From Agrypnia vestita (taxonomy: Eukaryota; Arthropoda; Insecta; Trichoptera; Phryganeidae): a stretch of DNA of 64,000 bases. The notes beneath the pieces were generated by a model. That model did not search any database. It had not been told where the DNA came from and worked only from the letters and a program-made list of their open reading frames with translations. A program made the translations under genes and the position numbers. Shown one piece after another: positions 1 through 12,800 of the stretch. Location of the stretch: NCBI GenBank assembly GCA_016648135.1, contig JADDOH010002315.1, positions 1 through 64,000 on the forward strand. Direction: 5' to 3'. The number at the start of each line of letters is the position of its first letter. Positions within the stretch are counted from its first letter, which is position 1.

Positions 1-560
1 ATCATCACTAGCGGTGTTCCAGATATATATCGTCGGGAGGCGTTTCAATAGTATCATCATCATCATCATCATTAGCAGTGTCCCAGTTATATATAGTCAG
101 GGGGCGTTTCGATAGCTTCATCATCATCATCATCATCATTAGCGGTGTTTCAGCTATATATCGTCAGGAGTCGTTATGATAGTATCATCATCATCATTAG
201 CGGTGTTTCGGCTATATATAGTCAGGAGACGTTACGATAGTATCATCATCATCATCATCATCACTAGCGGTGGTTCAGCTATATATCGTCAGGAGGCGTT
301 TCGATAGTATCATCAACATCATCATCATTAGCAGTGTCCCAGTTATATATCGTCAGGAGACGTTCCAATAGTATCATCATCATCATCATCATTAGCGGTG
401 TCCCAGTCATATATAGTCAGGAGGCGTTCCGATAGTATCATCATCATCATTGGCGGTGTCTCAGATATATATCGTCAGGAAACGTTACGATAGTATCATC
501 ATCATCATCATCATCACTAGCGGTGGTTCAGATAAATATCATCAGGTGACGTTTCGATAG
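1..560. repeat. Minisatellite, about 60-bp unit with variable ATC tract
   Basis: About nine head-to-tail units, spaced 58-69 bp apart. Each has a conserved part (ATATATCGTCAGGAGRCGTT, then CGATAGT), a variable (ATC)n tract and a second conserved part (TAGCGGTGTTTCAGCTATAT). Most of the length variation comes from the number of ATC triplets. The array runs off the left edge and decays after 560 into related but diverged sequence (GGCAGGGTTCCAG... and GGAGAAAAT repeated near 617 and 671). No coding potential was seen. Confidence 0.9.
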
Positions 561-3500
561 TGACAACATCATCTTCATCAGTGAAGGCAGGGTTCCAGTT
601 ACACATCAGCCGGAGAAAATTAGGCAGATCCCATCATCATCGATGGCAGGATTCTAGCTGTACACCATTTGGAGAAAATACACCGACATCCCTGGCCAGG
701 GGCTAGGCATATCCCTACTGTCCAGATCCACCTTTCCATCTACTAATACGAGGGGTCATGGCCTCGTGAAACCACATGGCAACCAACCATTACAAGTATT
801 TATTTATGTATTGTATATGTATGTATATGTCTGTATATTATATTTTATTAGTATGTATCTATTCGTACGTAGTGTATGAGGGGGCTCTTCACGGGTGGCA
901 CAACACCCGTGCGGATGTCTTCCCTCGTCTGGAATGGATTGAACGTATTGATGCATACCAGATTATAATAAGTACTACCTGGGAGGGTGATTGCAGTCAC
1001 TGTAGTGTCGCGAATGGCCAATGGGCTGTAGTTGCTCACAGGCGAGGGTTGGGGAGCCTAGGAAACTCCCCCTCCCCACTCGCATATTTTTGACTTGACA
1101 GGTGGCCCGGGACCATCTTTACAGTAGCTTCAGTATATATACCGTAGTTTAACTTAGTTTAACCTGGAGGAGTTGGAATTCGGGGGGCAAACTGGCTCTG
1201 AGCCCGGACGCCAGACACTGACGCGAGGGATGGTGCGGTACTTTGCACAGAAGAGGCCCAACATGAAAAGGCGCATCCAGGCTCAGGTCAACGTATCCGG
1301 AACTCGTGTCGGGAGAAGGAAGATGGGATCAGTCACCGATGAGCCTTTGGGTACGGAGGGGCCGAATTTAAAGCAACCACATTTTCCGCGTACACATACA
1401 TTTACACATACCTTCTACAAACCCCTTATCCATTAGAACCCAACGTACCACTAGAATGAGACATAGGGCCAGATACAGGTGACGGAACTTAGGCCGGCTA
1501 GTAAATAAACGTAACAATATAATTGATATAAAGATAATGCAGAGTAAATATAAAAGATCGTAAGGAATAAGCACAGCGAGATAACGGCGGAAGATAAAAT
1601 TATTAATCAGCGAGGGCGTCGAAGACGGAATCATCCATAGGAGCGGCTACGAAGGACTCGAGGGCTTTCAGGGGATCTATGTACTCTATATGTGCATGCG
1701 CATGTGATAACGGCACGTCACTAACCTTTCCAGTGGATGGCGGTCGATCCCATACAGGTAGGACAATGGGGGATCGAGCGGAGAGGGCATGGAAGCAGAG
1801 GATCGCGCACTCTGGAAGCGCAGCTACACCAGATGCAGTGGTTCCAGTCCGTAGGAATGATAGGTAAATAATATAGGGCCACGGAACATAGTATGTTTAG
1901 CAATTGCACCGTAGGGCTTAATTGACGTGCTAGGTAGTTTTGTTTGCGTTTTCCATGAACATTCACGAACTTCATACCCCAGTATTTAATTTTAGTAAAG
2001 CTTGCGATAGGGTTACCACTAAACCAATTCATCCCCTATAGTTCGAAACAAAAAATTACACAACGTGAACTGGGGAGGTCTTGAATAAAGCGAGGGTGTT
2101 TGGAAATACTACGTTAAAAACCGTAGAGCCTTCATTCGACGTAGATAGATAGCTTGTTCGCCTCTAACAAGGCGTAAACTCAGTTAGGAGTAGGATCGAG
2201 CTGAAAGGCGAAGAAGAGGAGACATCACAAGGTTCGCGAAAGTTCTATGACGATCCAAACAGTGTACTAAAAATCTACGCTTGCGAAGCCGCGCAGACAC
2301 AGCTAGTATGATATAAAATCTTAATTGTCGTCAAAGTAATTAAAAATATCAATAAAGCATTTTGGTAAAACTCGTAGATCTAAATTATGTACAGCGGACC
2401 TTCAACATTCGTCCTGTTTTTTCACCCAAAAAATCGAAATTCCATACGCCGAGGGAAAAAAAAATATTATTTCCTAAATTAAAAAAACGAGTGAGACATT
2501 AATCACCAATTAACGCCCTATTGGAAGGCGACTCCCCTTGCAAACAATTTAAATTTTAAAATAATTTTAATATTCTCTCTCAAAAATCGATATTGAGAAT
2601 TTATAATGAACAAACGGCGCGTTTTATCAAAGAAATCGTATGCTACACCGTAGATAATGTTATTATAGGTCGACCACAATCAAAAGACCATTTCCTAGTT
2701 TTTTCCGGTAAGAAGAAAGCGGGGGAAAGTTGCCTGGCAAGCCCGTATTACAAGCTTCAATATGATATTCCAAATATATAAAAAAAATAGTTTAAAAAAG
2801 GCTACTTACCTACTAGAAAAACTTATTTTGTGTTCATTTTTTGCATATTTTTTCGCACATTCTTTTGAATGCGATCTAGCTTTTTATAGTAAGATGTACC
2901 TGTGTAAAATTTGAACAAAATTGGCCTAATATTTTTTGAGTGTTTTGAAAATAAGGTTCAAATTGTTATAACCCAGAATAAAAAAAAAATTGAATGAGTA
3001 TTGAATTTTTGTCCCAATTTATTTTTAGAACTTTTATTTTTAAAGGCTATAATTTTAATTTAAGCTATAAGTTAATTTTTTTTCAAATGTCAAAGTGTTA
3101 TAACCCCTTAAGTGACTGTGGTGATAAGTCTCATACGCGTACATGCACCATAAAACTATTTGAAATTATTGAAGATAAAGTTAGTAAAAGTGTATTTTTA
3201 TTAAATTTAAAATTTTAAAGGTGGTACCTATATTAATTTTTTCAAGTTGATCTTCTTTATAAGAATACAGAATTATTCCCAGCGGCGTTTTATTTTTTTT
3301 AAATAAATAAATACATTTTTTTACAATAAAGATAGTGACAGTTTTTACAATAGTATTTCTCTTCTACAAAGGTAATATAACTCGTGAGTAGGAGAGGAGT
3401 ATCATTATATTTTAAATATTATATTAAATAGTAAATATTACATTCATACTATGCACATATATACAAGAAGAAAAAAAGTAACCAATATGCGATAATCGTA

Positions 3501-3846
3501 ATGGAGTTATTTGAGACAACAGTAAAATAAAGTAATAATAAGCAAAAAAATTAAAAATGAATAAAGAGAAAAATAATGGAAATTTTGAAGCAAAGATAAT
3601 AACAGTATGTAAGTAGTATAAATAATATTAAATTTAAAGAAATATTCTAAGGAATTATAAAATAAAATGTATACGCAATTAAGTAATAAATATGTAGATT
3701 ACATATATAATAAAATAAAAATTTAATTTTTTCTGAGGGTATTTTTTAATATTTTTTTCAATCCTCATTTTAACAGGCAATTTGTTAAACCATTTCACAC
3801 CTCTAAATTTTAAAAGTGATCTACTTTGAAGTGAATGCGTATTTAC
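561..3846. other. Gene-poor stretch, probably 3' intron of the SV2-like gene
   Basis: 561-720 is decayed minisatellite-like sequence. 900-1870 is clearly more GC-rich than the surroundings and has short open frames on both strands (for example plus strand 1173-1436), but none shows a domain I recognise and none has splice support. It may be a relic of a mobile element. 1870-3846 is AT-rich with long A/T runs and no coding signal I can support. The remaining exons of the minus-strand transporter should lie left of 3847, but I could not find them here, so they probably lie outside the window. Confidence 0.45.
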
Positions 3847-6800
3847 CTGACGTGTGTAGGAAATATCTCGACAACATAGGCGTTGATGAGTCCTATGCAG
3901 GTGCCGCACAGCTGCACGGCAGCCAGCACAGCTATGGCCGCCATGGACTCCGTGACCCAGTGAAGGACGATGCTGGCCATCCCGGTGAGGAAGAAGAAGC
4001 CAATCAGCATGTTCTTCTTGCCGAACACTTTGATAACAAAGGCCGACGCGACGGTCATCACGGAGACAGCGCAGCCGAGGAGAATGGATATGGTGAAGGT
4101 TCCCGTGTTGAGAGTGTCGTTGCACTCTTCGTCCGAGAGAAGATTCTAGAAAATGTACGCAAAGAAGGATTAAATAAAATTTGGGTTGAAATGCGTGAGA
4201 TAGCCAATTAAAAAAATATTTAAATGTTTTAAAGATCACCCAAGTGAAAAATCACGGGTGGGTAGGTATGTATGGGAAACTTCCATAGACGTACTATAAA
4301 TATAGACTAATCACTAAAAACAAATCTGAGACATCTAGTTTCTGCTGTCTTATATTGCGTACTAAATATAATATCAGTCAGAAAGAGATAGAAATTATTT
4401 TCATAACCACGTATAAGAATGGACAATAAAACATATTTTTTAACAACGAATGCATAAGAAGTTAAGTAGTAGCGAATTGCATTGAAATATTTATATATTC
4501 TACGGTCTTTTCTCTTTCTTTCTTATAGCACAGCATGCGTGTAAAAGAGATTTTTTTTTATTTAATTAATAATATATATATAATATTTTTTTCTACAATC
4601 ATACATAAATGTTTACAAATCGATATTTTTTGTGTGTGTATACCTCACCAAAAAGAATTATATTCTTGTGTGTGGTGAGGAAAGCCAAAAACAAATATAA
4701 ACAAGGTTGTTATTGTATTAATATTTTATATATGTATCGCGCGGACATCCATACATTTTGGACACCCCTAGACCAACTCCCGCAATGTGCGTCAATGTTC
4801 ATAGTAATTCGTGTTGTCGTTCTGTGTAGCAGATATTTTGTTTAGTCTACATTTATAGTACGTCTATGGAAATTTCACAATTCAAAATGATTTGTAAGGG
4901 TTTTTCAATAAGAATGAAATTAACAAAATTTTATTTATGTTAGTATATAACCACTAAAAATTACATTTTTGTCTACCGGTTTCGAGACGTAAGCCTGTCT
5001 CTTCGTCAGGACAACCACTACTTGTAATGATTTTCTTTTAAGCTGTAATGATTTGCTTTTATTATTAATATCAAAAGCATAACTTTCGGAAACTCTAACA
5101 AAATGTTATTTATGTTAATACATAATCACTAAAAAATATTTTTTGTCTACCGGTTTCGAATTATATTATTTTAAAATGTTACAGCAACCATAGTTTATTT
5201 TTATTTCTGATTTTTTTATTAATTTATTTTAGTATATTCTAACAATCCATCGTGGTTATGTGTGCGCTTGCACAACATTTGGTAATTATCCGAAAAAAAT
5301 TAAAATCAGCGGTCATTTTGAATATTCAACGAAAACTTCGTCAAACTTATGGTCCGCATAATCGACCTTCTCTGCTCGCTATTCGGCGAATCATTGCAAA
5401 ATTTAAAAAGGATTTTATTCATCACGATACTAAATCATCAATAAGATATCTAAATGCAAGAAGTGAAGAGACTATTGCTGCAAGAGCTAGTGTTACAGAA
5501 AATACAAATTTATTGATTCCTCGTCGTTCACAAGAAATGGGCCTTTCAACGATAACTTGGCGTATTTTTCGAAAGACATGTAAGATTACGTTGACCCAAG
5601 AACTGTAACCATCGTAGTTGCCATTAGTTTTTTGTCTGTATGTATGTTTTGTAAGAGAATTTCCACCTGGCGACGTATGAATAAAACTGATATGGGAGCT
5701 TTCGCTCATAAAACGGTCCTGAGAATGCGTTGGGCGTCCATTGTCCATTCACTGTATGTGTGTTTTATATACGATGTAGACCTCTTCCCATTTAAGATAG
5801 ACAATTGAATTAGTGTGTGTAAGCCGTGCATACGAGGTAGGTACATTGTTTCTTTGTGTTGGTATCTATACCCGTAAACAATAACACAACGAAACAATGT
5901 GCGCTTATAGGTACATACTAATTCGATTGTCTCAAGATACTACATACATACATCTACTTAAATGGAAAGAGATCTAACTGATGTTTAAAAAAAATATGTA
6001 AGTTTACTTATTTTTTAGAAACACACCCAATATGTTTGCCCCATTTTAAATTTTAACCAAAAATACGCCAAGGTATTTATTTAGCTATCTTTTCACGATC
6101 AATTGTTGGATCAAGTTACAAGTTGGGTCTTCATCAGGTCTATTTTTACAATTGTGCATTTTTAAAACGGTTTCTAAATTAAACATCGAAAGCATTACAA
6201 AAATCGAAACATTTAAAATCATTCACAGACTAGCAATTGGCGAAATACAAGACGAAGACATAAAATTACACAAAATACACGAAAAACACCAACACAGCAC
6301 TGGAATGACTCGAAACAATATCAAAACATAACACACGCCAAAACAAAAACAGGACAATCCCGACTAATTTGCAACAGATTAAAACTATACAACGACCTGC
6401 CACAACAGACCAAACAACTGACCACTGACAAATTCAAAACAGATGTGACAAAAATGCTAAAAAACTATAAAAAAATGACTTTGTATCTAAATTATATTAT
6501 TATTATATTCCTATATTGAATCATGTAAAAATGTTATCCATAAACCTTTTAGGTTTCTATTATATTCAAAATAATAAAAAAATAAAAATAAAATAATTGA
6601 CTTTATTGTGAAATGCTGAATGTCGTATATTTTGTTTTGCTTATATTTTGTGTAAAAAAGTATTTAATTTAAGCTTCTATTAATATTTACATCTCTTAAC
6701 ATTTACATCCCTTAATTTTTATCTTATTAAAAATATATACTTTTAGATTCAAAGATGTTACACTGGGTTATGTAGGGTGGAAATTTTGTCGGTGATTTTA

Positions 6801-9800
6801 CTATCTCTCCTTCGAGTACGTCAGTTAGTCTTCGATGACTGTGAAAGTGCACTTTTGAGTGATTTAAGGTACAGATACACATGCTTCTTTAGTGCTAATA
6901 AGCATGCCCTAACAACTGTACACACTTGCTCATTACTGGCATGCTTATCAGTGGCATGCTCATAAATAAGCATGCCCAAAGCTAACAATCAAACACACAT
7001 GCTTATTAGTGGCATGCTCTTGTCATAGAATAGAGACGCTCTTGTTCAAAATGGAAACTTTGCAAACTGAAATAGAAAATTCAAGGGAACCAATAAATCA
7101 AAAAAGTTCCTGAGTTTCCATCCGCACATTTTTGATTTTAGTTTGCCTATTAATAAAGTTTCGTAAACATTATTTCTCACTATATTATTTTTACACAACG
7201 GTGACCGAGTATTCCACAGACATTCGTGATTCCTATAATAAGTCACGAAAAGTAATGATTTATCATCTTGCGGACTGAGAAGATCGCATTGATAATACTA
7301 GCCGCGAAGCCCGCGAATGACATAAGCATGCTCATAAATAAGCAAGTCTGTTCACACATGCTCCAAAGTACCCCTTCTCTATGGTGAATGACAGTGGCAT
7401 GCTTATAAATCAACCGGCGGTTGATTTTTGAGCATGCCACTAGGTGGCATGCTCATTTCTAGCAATGTGCGTACACACATGCCACTAATAAGCATGCCAC
7501 TGTCAAAGTCGATACTGCGCATGCTCACGTGCCACTAAATAAGCATGTGTATCAGACGCTTATAAATCAACCGGCCATTCCATTCCATATCCATTTTGAA
7601 CAAGAGCTTCTCTATTCTATGACAAGAGCATGCCACTAATAAGCATGTGTGTTTGATTGTTAGCTTTGGGCATGCTTATTTATGAGCATGCCACTAATAA
7701 GCATGCCAGTAATGATCAAGTGTGTACAGTTGTTAGGGCATGCTTGTTAGTGGCATGCTCATTAGCATGCCACTAAAGAAGCATATGTATCTGTACCTTA
7801 AAGTAAGCGTTCTTTTAAAGCACAGATTTTAACGTTCTCCGCCAATCAGACGATCCGTTTTCGTAAAAATCTATGCTTTGGTCGACCGCTTACTTTGATC
7901 GAACTTGAAACAACAGGGCCTTAGTCTTCGATGACTGTGAAAGTGCACTTTTGAGTGATTTAAACCTCTTTGTTTAGAACATTTTCCCGATTCGCAGATT
8001 CATTCTGCGATTCCGCAAACGCGTGACGCGGTCGGTGCGGCATACAATTGGTATTTATTTAAGGTTTAAGGCTTATCATTTGAGAGATGCCAAGATGTAC
8101 AAGAAAATGAAACAAGGCCAGGGGTATTTCCTGATCATATTTTAAGCATGTCATAGGAGATACGACGCCTAAAATTTGCGCAAAACAAATAACAGGAGTA
8201 ATCCATGAGAACGCTACGAAATATACCTTTAACAAATCAACGGTGTATATTTACTAACAGAAAACTCAAACGGGTTTTTACGTCACTAAAAATTATTTTT
8301 AACTGGATAAATAAAATAAATGGTGTGTCATTCAACAAATTCTTCAGGTAATAGCAGTCCACAAAATAGAATACTTAATATAATATTTGGTGACCCTCTG
8401 AAAAAAGTATATCATATGTGGGATATAAAATCATTGACAACAATATCCAAAAAATTAAAAGATGTTTTTATGAATTCAGTCACAGAGTATTACTAATTTA
8501 AAATGTACAAGTTCTAGATTTTGTGTATTTGTCTCTTTCAAAATCATGTTTCCTATAAATTCATAGACTATGTTTCCTATAAAATCTCGAATGCAGTAGA
8601 TACATTATAAAATAGTAATCCTAGATGACTGCATTCAATTTTTTTAGATACGCTGCCTTTGCTTTTATACCCCACATATAATCGAAGATTTTTTATTTAT
8701 TGCATTAAAATGCAATAAATAAAAGTGCATTACTTCTAAAAATGATTAGAAAATCAAAGGTGTAACTGCCGATGAGCAGTCAGAGCAGATTGCTTCAGAA
8801 CCAAGTTGAAAAGGACGTATTTTTTTTTAAAGGATCTCTTGTTTAAATATGCTTGCCCTCATTAAATTTTTTTCCGCACCTATAGAAGAGGGGGCAATAG
8901 AAAAGTGAGAGATAGAAAAAATACATTTGACTTTAGGTCTAGTCGATTTATGACTTTTAGTTTCAATGACGATTCTTATCGGACTTTTTATAAAGGAGCC
9001 CAACGTGTCTACTGTGAACATTATTTAAAAAGTGGGTCCTGCACGCCGCCACGCGGCACAAACACGAACTAAACTTTCGCGCCACCGTCAAATTTTAAAT
9101 TCTAGCACATCTTGTAACTTGCACTTGTTTAAATATATTTGAATTATTTATTTATTTATTTATTTTGTTTTAGGGAAAATTAACAGCAAAATAACAATCT
9201 TAAAAATATGAAATAATGGTTTTTACAATTATGCCAATTACAAATTTTCCACTGAATATAATAATTTACTTTAACTTACTTTAATAGCGAGTGGAGAGGG
9301 TGGAGGGGAATGTGGGACGGGAGTAGAAGGGAAGATATAATATACAAATTAGTTTGGGTGCGGTAGTGTAGATATTGTTTGTTTTATGTTTCTTATTGTT
9401 GCGTTGAAAATGTCAATGTGGTGATAGTTTGTGTTAAATGAATTTGTGGATCTGTACATAAAGGAGTTTTGTTTTGAGTTGGTCTTACAAAAGGGGAGAT
9501 GAAAAGTAGGTGAACGTCTGTTATTGCAAGTTGGGATGTGGTAAGATATTCGTTGAAGTTCCGGACTATCAACTAGATTGTGTGTTATTTTGAATAGCAT
9601 CACCGCGTCGGCTATGTTTCTTCGACGAGTTATGGTCTGCATGTTAAAAAACTTCTCAGAGTCTTCATTGCTTATTAGACACGGACGCTCGTATCCTTGA
9701 AGGTTCACATATATGGAGGACTTACTATGAACATAAATGTATACATAGGTATTTAGTATAAACAGTGCTACATGAACATAATCAAGTAATGTTCATTATG

Positions 9801-12800
9801 TCACTTTTAATGTACTTTTAAGCTTACAAAAAATCGAAACAATAAGTGTAAAATTCGTACCGAATTATTTGTTGGTGGAGCAATACCTTCTCCGAGCATG
9901 CCACAGATATTTTGACTTTCGAGTTCCGTGTAGTCCAGCACCTTGTTGAGCACGGAAGGAAACCAAATGTATAAACCATTCGTCCTAAAGAAATAAATAA
10001 CTGTTACAATCGTCCATGAAACCTCAAAATGTACAGGAATAAACTTAATTAAACATTACTATGTAGTATGCATTAAATACCTGCAACTGAGAATTTTCTT
10101 AAAATGGCCGTTTCCTAGAGAAAAGGAAAAATTAAATTGTCTTTTATAATTCTATACATTGTTGGTGTTCTGCAAAAAAGTGTGAAGTCCCAAAAATAAA
10201 AATAAAATGGAACTTATTTAAGTGTAAATAGTTGCAGATGTTTTATACGAACCGTATGTTTTTTCCGAGAAACGATTCTCGACGTTTCGTTGAATGCTTA
10301 TTCAACGTCATCAGGAGGATGACCTTTACCCGCGGAGGTAGAAGGCGGACTGATTACTGCTTTCGAGGGCGTAAATTATATGCACTTTGTTGTGGAGTGT
10401 TCATTTCTACATAATAGAGGTCGCCAGTGTGCAATATGTACCTACTAGTAACGTCGGCGGACTTTACTGCGACGTCTCTCAGTACACAGACCTCCTGATG
10501 ACGTTGAATAAGCATTCAACGAAACGTCGAGAATCGTTTCTCGGAAAAAACATACGGTACGTATAAAATATCCGCAACTATTTACAATTAAATATGTCTA
10601 ACGACCGTAATAACAACCTTAATTCTTTGATAAAATGGAACTCTTGAACGAAATAATTTCATCATATTCCTTATTTGCAAAAATAGCTTAATTAGCTTAG
10701 GGCCGGTTGTTACAAGTTGGATTAAAGTAGAAGTTCTTTTAAAGCATAGATTTTTGCGTTCTCCACCAATCAAACGATCCGTTTCCGTAAAAAATCTATG
10801 CTTTAAACGAACTTTTACTTTAATCCAACTTGAAACAACCGCGCCTTGACATTTTCAAAGTATTTTTAATACAACAATAACAATCAACTGTTTTATTTGA
10901 TTGTTGGTTTATTTTATTCGCAATAAGACCATCAAGATGTTATTGCAAGTAATATCCAACTGACGCCAGTAATTATTATAATTTATTATTTGATAGCACA
11001 TGCAGTGTTTACATTAGCATATTGTAGTAGAGTTCTTTGTAGATTATTGTATTGTATTTGTATTGTAGTAGAGTTTACATTACCACTTTGTAGTAGAGGT
11101 GTCCCTCTGACGGTGGGGAAACAATGTTATTAGGTAACTAGCATGATTGCCGATGGTTTTGACTTTATTCGGTGCCTACTGCGTCTCGTTATTTTTCTAC
11201 AGTAACGTGCTACAGCAGATGGCATTTTTCCACGCCGATAAATGATGTAATTATAAAACAGAATGCCGTTTTTCATACTATGGAATTTTTATTTTTAAAT
11301 AATAATTAAGGTGTTTTTATTAAAAACTAACTTTTATTTAGTGAGTAAAGCCTCAAAATATGGGAATAAATAGACTATACTGTTTAAAATTATCTCTTGT
11401 ATTTAAAAAGAAAGCGTTTTAAAATAAACAAAAAACGCAAAAAAAATTTGCAAGTTTAAAACATTATAACTTTATTAATATTGAATGTTTCTTAATTTCC
11501 TTAGTATGGATTCTAGATAAAGAAGTACACTTTATTCGTATAAAGAACATATTATGTGTAGATATAAATATTAATTAAAACTTAGCGCCGCCTAGGACAC
11601 TAAAATCGATTTTTTTGGCCGCAGCCTATCGATTAATGCTTATATTTTCTTAATTATTGTAAATAATGTTCAGTTTATTACTTTTATATGAGAACAAAGG
11701 TTCTATCTAAGTTACTACCCTGAAAAAATTGCAGAATCTAGAATATACATTCTGATATAAATGAATAATAAAAACCCACATTTTCGTAAAAAAAAAAACG
11801 CCGAAATATGCATTTACAGTGAATGTCCAGCCTTAACTTTATGGTCAGACATTTTAACAAAATAATATTTATTTTAGTATATAACCACTAAAAATTGTTT
11901 TTTTATCTACTGGTTTCGAGACGTAAACCGTCTCTTCGTCAGAACAACCACTGCACTAGCATGTAAATATCACTACACACACCATAGTATTATTTACACA
12001 TCAATACCTTCATAAAATACTCTTCACATGCGTATTACTCTAACTAAATGCATTATACGACTTGGGGACCGGGATTGTCCTACATATCTAATCCTTTTAA
12101 TCTGATCCATATGTGCGTACCTCCATACATACAGTTGCACGTTTTTATTTTACTTACGTTGCAAACACACTGAACTGAAGCAAGCAAATGATGATGGTAT
12201 ATTTTATATATTTGGAATCAAATAATGGAACCGTCTGATCCCACATGTCCCTAAGGAAGGAGCCCTTTATCTCGTGGTGGTGGGAGCCCTCCTCCTTGAG
12301 ATGACCTACCTGTAAAACATGCAACAATCATTAATAAATAAAAATACGCTGTCTTCAATAAATTAAAATGTAATCTACTTACTGGAAAATCCGTGGCTTT
12401 CTTTCCTGTATTCACAGAGTAAATGTATCTCAGGACGTCCAAGGCTTCGTCCGTCTTTCCCTGCGACAACAGGAACTTGGGACTATGAGGAAGCTTGAAG
12501 ATGATCGCAGCACATATGGCGTAAGGGAGAGCAAATAGAGAGACCAACAGCCGCCATGGACGATAGTCCAAGTAAATCAGGTGGAGTCTGAAGTCGGTGG
12601 GAAGGACCGCCCATGCGATAACTGCAGAATAAGACAACATACTTTTAGGAATATGACGACGATTGTCCTTTGGTGTTGTAGTGAGTTTAATGTCATAGAT
12701 GTCTATCATTTACCAATGGGGGTACCTATTTATAGATTTGTGGCGACACGGGCAGCGAATCTAGTTTCGGCTTATCTTCCCAGACGGTAACATGTTACCC

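Larger units (their letters stand above)
6825..7963. repeat. 43-bp perfect direct repeat flanking a composite insertion
   Basis: The 43 bases at 6825-6867 (TTAGTCTTCGATGACTGTGA...GAGTGATTTAA) recur without mismatch at 7921-7963. Everything between consists of a long foldback element (6866-7800) and a truncated PIF-type MITE (about 7800-7920). A 43-bp flanking duplication is far longer than the target duplications of known cut-and-paste elements, so it either marks an unusual insertion or repair event or is part of the element. Confidence 0.85.

Noticed and set aside
1..560. CRISPR-like repeat array
   Set aside because: The units are contiguous and the variable part is a triplet repeat, not unique spacers; the DNA is from an animal.
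776..1436. Short plus- and minus-strand open frames in the GC-richer patch
   Set aside because: No recognisable domain, no splice support, and overlapping frames on both strands; probably mobile-element debris.
2593..3218. Plus-strand open frames of 62 and 74 aa
   Set aside because: AT-rich chance frames with no motif or conservation clue.
3679..4239. Long open frames on both strands over the 4-kb exon (186 aa minus, 131 aa plus)
   Set aside because: They are other-frame shadows of the SV2-like exon at 3847-4145, which is the only frame with membrane-protein character and matching splice phase.
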